Of a DNA stretch of 64,000 bases, positions 60,022-64,000 are shown in pieces. The stretch is from the NCBI RefSeq assembly GCF_017312405.1, contig NZ_BLTG01000096.1:62255-126254 (forward strand), in the 5' to 3' direction. A program made the translations under genes and the position numbers. Origin of the DNA: Mycobacterium sp. PO1 (GTDB taxonomy: Bacteria > Actinomycetota > Actinomycetes > Mycobacteriales > Mycobacteriaceae). The notes under the pieces are model-generated. The model was not told the origin of the DNA, ran no database searches, and saw only the letters and a program-made list of their open reading frames with translations. Each line of letters opens with the position of its first letter. Position 1 is the first letter of the stretch.

Positions 60022-61459
60022 CCGCCGACTCCGGTTCGACGGAAACCTCGGTGCCGACGATGCGGCGGCGCAAGCCGAGCAGGATCGCCAGACCGACGAC
60101 CAGCAACACCGCGACCCCGATCCAGACCGACCAGTCCAGGTAACGCTGCTCGTACACGGCCCGCGGCCAGGAGATGTTCAGCATCTGCAGTACCGCCCAG
60201 ACCGCGGCGGCCACCGCCACCGGAGCCGTTGCCTTGCCCAGCGAGAACTTTCCGTCTGTCCACTTGCGCCGTGCCAGCACCACGACGAAACCGATGACCG
60301 GGAACAGGAAGGCGAGATAGAACCCGCCCGTGGTGAAGTTGACCATCAGCGAGTAGATGTCTCCGGCCACTGTGCTGAGCAGAAACAGCGCCCCTCCCGC
60401 GACTGTCGTCACCAGGATGGCCAGCACCGGAATCCGGGCGGTGCCGCTCAGTCGCGCCAACGCGGTGGCGCCGGGCAGCGCGCCATCGCGGGCGTATGCC
60501 CAGATCACCCGCGACGCCGAGGTCTGCAGTGCCAGGAAACTGGCGACGAAGCCGATGACGAACAGCATCTCGACAGGTTTGGCGATGCCGTGACCCAATG
60601 CGGTGGTGAGGGTTTCGTAGACCGGATCGGCCACGGTGCCGGCAGTCACGGCGTCGAGGTCGGGAATCGCCAGGATGATCGCCAGGCTGGAGTAGGCCAC
60701 CACCAGCGCGATGAAGGTCAGTGAGAACAACACGGCCTTCGGTAGGTCGCGCTGCGGCTCGTGCACTTCCTCGGCGATCGCGCCGGCGCTCTCGAAGCCC
60801 ACGAAAGAGAAGCCGATGAACACCACCGCCAACAGGAACGGGCCGTTGAGGTAGGCCCAGGTGCTCATGTCTGTGCCACCACCGTCGAACAGCACCGAGA
60901 TCGAGTTCTGCCGATGGAACAGCAGCAGCCAGGTGCCCAATCCGAGCGAGCCGATCACTTCAGCCACGATGCTCGCCGTCATGAATATCTTCAGCGCACC
61001 GCGCCCGATCAGATTGATCGCGGTACCGCCGATGAGAATGAAGAGCGCGATCACAGCCCGCAACCCACCCGACGGCGCTTCCACCCCGGCGATGTTGGCC
61101 ACGAATCCTGCCGCCCCGAGGGCCACCGTCGCCATCGCGATGACCAGCGTCCACATGTACACCCAGCCCGCCAGCCACCCGTAGGTGGTGCCCAGCAGGC
61201 GGCGTGACCATTGATATATCGACCCTTCCAGCGGCCAGCGCGACACCAGCACCGCGAAAACCAGCGCGACCAGGAACTGTCCGGCGAAGACCAGACCAAA
61301 GCCCCACCAGAAGCTGGGGCCGGCCGCGGCCAGAGCCAGGCCGAAGATCCCGTAGAGCGCCACTATCGGCGAGATGAAGGCGAAGGCGAACGCGAATGCC
61401 GACCACAGCGAGAACTCCCGCCGCAGCACGTTCGCCCCGTTGGCGTCAGATGCTGACAT
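60014..61459 (-). CDS. APC-family amino acid/amine permease
   Basis: This 481-residue permease has twelve expected helices. It shows the APC start FAFISPIVALYGIFGLALAAAGPSFWW (in parts: FAFISPIVALYGIFG near residue 27) and the motif FVGFESAGAIAEEVHEP near 223-239. Such permeases import amino acids, polyamines or guanidino compounds. ATG 61459 is preceded by GAGGAG five bases upstream; a GTG one codon earlier is less well placed. It is the first gene of the operon, divergent from a PucR-type regulator. Confidence 0.9.
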   Translation of the reverse strand: MSASDANGANVLRREFSLWSAFAFAFAFISPIVALYGIFGLALAAAGPSFWWGFGLVFAGQFLVALVFAVLVSRWPLEGSIYQWSRRLLGTTYGWLAGWVYMWTLVIAMATVALGAAGFVANIAGVEAPSGGLRAVIALFILIGGTAINLIGRGALKIFMTASIVAEVIGSLGLGTWLLLFHRQNSISVLFDGGGTDMSTWAYLNGPFLLAVVFIGFSFVGFESAGAIAEEVHEPQRDLPKAVLFSLTFIALVVAYSSLAIILAIPDLDAVTAGTVADPVYETLTTALGHGIAKPVEMLFVIGFVASFLALQTSASRVIWAYARDGALPGATALARLSGTARIPVLAILVTTVAGGALFLLSTVAGDIYSLMVNFTTGGFYLAFLFPVIGFVVVLARRKWTDGKFSLGKATAPVAVAAAVWAVLQMLNISWPRAVYEQRYLDWSVWIGVAVLLVVGLAILLGLRRRIVGTEVSVEPESADA

Positions 61460-61564
61460 CACAACTCCTCAAGACGTGGTTGGACGAACTATCAACGCCA
61501 GCTCCGCATGGTGCCAGTCTTCGGCACGAAGACGCCGCAAAAGCACCACCGGGGAGCACTGGCA

Positions 61565-61580
61565 TTGTGCGATCGCACAA
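61565..61580. promoter_or_regulatory. Perfect 16-bp palindrome, candidate PucR-type operator
   Basis: TTGTGCGATCGCACAA is fully self-complementary. It lies 43 bases before the PucR gene start and about 105 bases before the permease start, in the only divergent promoter region of the cluster. The regulator encoded at 61624 is the likely binder. Confidence 0.7.
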
Positions 61581-61623
61581 CCTCGGCAGGCCATCCGCGT
61601 TTCGTCGGCGTTACGCTCGGCTG

Positions 61624-62970
61624 ATGCCGAATCCCACGCTGCGCGACGTCCTCGGCTCCGTGCCCGGCCTGGTCGAAGCGGAGCCGGGCACCGGCGACCT
61701 CGACCAGCCCGTCAGCTGGGCGCACACCACGGAACTGCGCGACCCGTCGCGCTACCTGCGCGGCGGGGAACTGGTGTGCACGGTGGGGATCAGCCTGCGC
61801 AGTGCGCAGGACTGCCGGGACTTCGTCGGTTCGTTGCGCGGCGCAGGCGTGTCCGGGCTGTGTTTCGGGGTCGGTGACGTTCATGACGACGTGCCGGGCG
61901 ATCTGCTCGAGCAGTGCCGCGAACACCAGCTGCCCCTGCTGGTCGCGCCGCTCGAGGTGCCCTTCGCCGCGCTCGGTCGATTCATCGCCGATTCCCGCAT
62001 GGGTGACGAGATCGCGGCCGCCCGCGCAACCAACACCCTTGTCCCTGAGCTGCTCTCGGCGCAGCGCCGCGGCGAATCGGTACGTCAGTTGCTCGACCGC
62101 GCGGGACAGGTGTTGGGCGGCTACTTCATCCTCGATCGGGACAGTGCCGACGGGTTGGTCACCGTGGAAGGACTGGGGGTCCTGGTGTGGGTGGGACGGG
62201 ACGACCCCCCTGAGCGGGCGGTGCTGGAGGTGATCGCCCGCTTCGCTCAGGCAGCCCAAGGTGATCGCGACATCGAGGCGGCGCTGTCGCGCGAGCGGGT
62301 CGGTCAGCTGTTGTCCCTGGTGGAGCGCCGGATGCTGCTCCCGGATGCTCTCAACCAGCTGGTGGCGTGGCCAGGGCTCGCGGCGCCAGAGCTGGCGTGT
62401 TCGGCCTGGCCCGCGGGAGCAGGTGCAGTGTTGTCCCTGGCATTTCCCGACGCGCTGGTCGGCGACGCACCCGAGGTGTGCCTGGTGGTCACCGACGTCG
62501 CCGACGACCTTCGTCGGGTGGCCTCCGAGCTGTCACTTCCGTCGGGACATTCCGCCGCGACACCCCTGGTCGACCTGGGCTCGGCCATCGTCCAAGCGCG
62601 TATCGCCCTGGAGATGGCGCGCCAGCACGGCGGCAGTATCGGGCCGGATCAGCTCAGCACGCTGAGCAGTCTGCTCGAAGGACTTCCGGCAAACCGTTTG
62701 GCTCCGTTCAAGAATCAGCTCATCGACCCTCTCGAGGAGATCGACCGCGACCGTGGCACGCAACACATCAGAACGCTGCGGACTTTCCTGTCCAACAACG
62801 GATCGGTGATGGACACTGCGCGCGAGCTGTTCCTGCACACCAACACCGTGCGTCACCGATTGGGGCGGATCCACGAGCTGACCGGACGCAACCCCATGAA
62901 CGTGGAAGACCTCGCCGCCTTCTCCATCGGGCTGCAAGCCAGGGACCGCTCTCCTCAACGGCCGGCCTGA
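61624..62970 (+). CDS. PucR-family transcriptional regulator
   Basis: This 448-residue protein has the N-terminal PucR domain (about residues 6-125; LRDVLGSVPGLVEAEPGT and SWAHTTELRDPSRYLRGGEL), a central GGDEF-like/CdaR region and a C-terminal HTH_30 (about 385-440; VMDTARELFLHTNTVRHRL). PucR regulators respond to nitrogen-rich catabolites such as purines, amines or amino acids. It is divergent from the permease operon and probably controls it. ATG 61624 gives the canonical domain start. Confidence 0.92.
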   Translation: MPNPTLRDVLGSVPGLVEAEPGTGDLDQPVSWAHTTELRDPSRYLRGGELVCTVGISLRSAQDCRDFVGSLRGAGVSGLCFGVGDVHDDVPGDLLEQCREHQLPLLVAPLEVPFAALGRFIADSRMGDEIAAARATNTLVPELLSAQRRGESVRQLLDRAGQVLGGYFILDRDSADGLVTVEGLGVLVWVGRDDPPERAVLEVIARFAQAAQGDRDIEAALSRERVGQLLSLVERRMLLPDALNQLVAWPGLAAPELACSAWPAGAGAVLSLAFPDALVGDAPEVCLVVTDVADDLRRVASELSLPSGHSAATPLVDLGSAIVQARIALEMARQHGGSIGPDQLSTLSSLLEGLPANRLAPFKNQLIDPLEEIDRDRGTQHIRTLRTFLSNNGSVMDTARELFLHTNTVRHRLGRIHELTGRNPMNVEDLAAFSIGLQARDRSPQRPA

Positions 62971-63079
62971 CGCCCGTTGCCGGTGCGACCACCAACACCC
63001 GCCTCCGCGCAGGGAATTGACGCTGTCGGGCCGCGACGGTGGACGTGTTCCGCTGCCTTGGTGTGATCAGCGGGCTTCC

Positions 63080-64000
63080 TCAACCGCCGCAGATCACCCG
63101 CGGGATGGGGTCATAGGTCACGGTGTGTGACTCCGTTGTCGTCTCCCCGGTGACGATGTCGCGCAGGGTTCGGGTGTCGGTGATGGTGAACCCCGACGCG
63201 CCGCCGCTGGCGCTGCACGCCTCACCGGCGGGGATCGTGATGGTCTGCGGGCTGGTCGGACGGCTGCGCGAGCTCTGCGAGGACGTCACCTCGTAGCGTT
63301 TGATCCCGACGAGGCGGACGGTGACGGAACTGGGCGTCCAGTCCGTCTGGATCTGCACCGACGTGGGGCCGTCGTTGCGGAACTTCACATCGAGCACGTC
63401 GCCGAACACCGTGGCCTCCCGGCCGGCCGGATATCGGCTGATGTAGTAACTGTGCTCGTGGTGCTCGACGTCTTCCATTCCGGCGAAGTACGCGGCGTTG
63501 AACAGGGTGGTCGCCAACTGCGAGACCCCGCCGCCGACACCGCGTGCGGGCCTGCCGTTGCGGATGATTCCCGCCTCGACATACCCGGCCGCGGCGTTGC
63601 GCGGGTTGGTTGCCTCGTTGAGGCTGAACGTCTCTCCCGGCCCGACCACGATCCCGTCGATCTGTTCGGCGGCACGCCTGATGTTCTTGCCCGAATCACT
63701 GGCGAAACCACTTGTCTCGAATTCGCCGATGACGCCGATCGGGCCGAGCCCGTCGAGTTCGACCATCGTGAACGTGGCCGGTTCAGTGACGTAGACCGCG
63801 TCGAGTTCGCGGTCGTCGTCACTGGCGAGCACCGGGAGGAGATTCTCCAGGGTGGCGTCGTAGTCGACGCGGCGGGCCGCCTGTTCGGGAGTCTTGGCCG
63901 GCGGACTCACCGTGAAGTCGATATCGGCGTTGCGGCCCGGGACCTCGGACGCCTCGAGCTGTGGGCGGAGCGCGTCCACCACGATCGTGGTGTCGATCAT
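63080..64000 (-). CDS. VanW-family protein (partial at right edge)
   Basis: The C-terminal 306 residues of a VanW-family protein end at 63080. The family motif is plain: FETSGF near residue 95, IVVGPGETFSLNEATNPR near 120 and GGGVSQLATTLFNAAYFAG near 158-176, followed by a beta-rich G5-like tail ending VICGG. A putative ATG sits at the very edge, but family members carry an N-terminal membrane anchor and YoaR-like repeats, so the gene most likely continues beyond the window. Thought to act at the cell wall. Confidence 0.85.
   Translation of the reverse strand: MIDTTIVVDALRPQLEASEVPGRNADIDFTVSPPAKTPEQAARRVDYDATLENLLPVLASDDDRELDAVYVTEPATFTMVELDGLGPIGVIGEFETSGFASDSGKNIRRAAEQIDGIVVGPGETFSLNEATNPRNAAAGYVEAGIIRNGRPARGVGGGVSQLATTLFNAAYFAGMEDVEHHEHSYYISRYPAGREATVFGDVLDVKFRNDGPTSVQIQTDWTPSSVTVRLVGIKRYEVTSSQSSRSRPTSPQTITIPAGEACSASGGASGFTITDTRTLRDIVTGETTTESHTVTYDPIPRVICGG

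Overview
The window reads as the chromosome of a fast-growing, environmental mycobacterium (Mycolicibacterium-type). GC is high throughout. Many proteins match families best known from Mycobacterium: an Acg-type nitroreductase, an Rv1733c-like membrane protein, an Rv2004c/Rv2005c-like pair, SigC, and the nickel/cobalt sensors NmtR and KmtR. These names rest on recalled family sequences, not on a search. Coding density is very high and no gene-free stretch exceeds about 250 bases. I saw no rRNA, tRNA, CRISPR array, insertion sequence or phage gene.

Region 1 (1-22.8 kb) looks like a hypoxia/dormancy island. It holds four universal stress proteins, an Acg-type nitroreductase, an Rv1733c-like protein, a 4-hydroxyacetophenone-type Baeyer-Villiger monooxygenase with a zinc alcohol dehydrogenase, a frameshifted pyruvate-kinase-like gene, a flavodoxin-like gene, an APH/ATPase, a ribosome hibernation factor with a tandem C-terminal domain, and a complete NAD-linked [NiFe] hydrogenase operon (hoxF-U-Y-H plus its protease). 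Several upstream regions carry 20-bp sites resembling the DosR box. The hydrogenase genes are followed by lutC, lutB, lutA and sigC; in transcription order these form a tight sigC-lutA-lutB-lutC unit. The combined theme is fermentative redox balancing (H2, lactate), ribosome protection and stress.

Region 2 (22.8-33 kb) has a copper-type P-type ATPase, a PepSY membrane protein, an FMN glutamate-synthase-like protein with a PoxB-like pyruvate oxidase, a small membrane protein and a CopD/CtaG fusion. Three copies of a 63-bp inverted-repeat element sit exactly at gene 3' ends here.

Region 3 (33-50.2 kb) is dominated by metals. It contains a DUF5134 protein, an anti-sigma-like protein, an orphan response regulator, a DUF305 lipoprotein, NmtR with the CtpJ-type Co/Ni exporter and their shared operator, KmtR with a 72-residue histidine-rich protein, a bacteriophytochrome fused to a PP2C phosphatase, and a cobalt-type nitrile hydratase operon with its own CbiM-like transporter. 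It continues with two GlxA-type regulators, a P1B-5 ATPase with a hemerythrin domain, and a VIT-family iron/manganese transporter.

Region 4 (50.2-56.7 kb) is a tripartite tricarboxylate transporter (tctCBA), a second orphan substrate-binding lipoprotein, and a CitA/CitB-type two-component system. A nearly identical 20-bp motif lies upstream of tctC and of the kinase gene.

Region 5 (56.7-63 kb) is a five-gene, translationally coupled operon: amino-acid permease, two SDR dehydrogenases, an agmatinase-family ureohydrolase and a polysaccharide-deacetylase-fold amidohydrolase. It is divergent from a PucR-type regulator with a perfect 16-bp palindrome in between. It is the best candidate for an undescribed catabolic pathway. 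The window ends inside a VanW-family gene.
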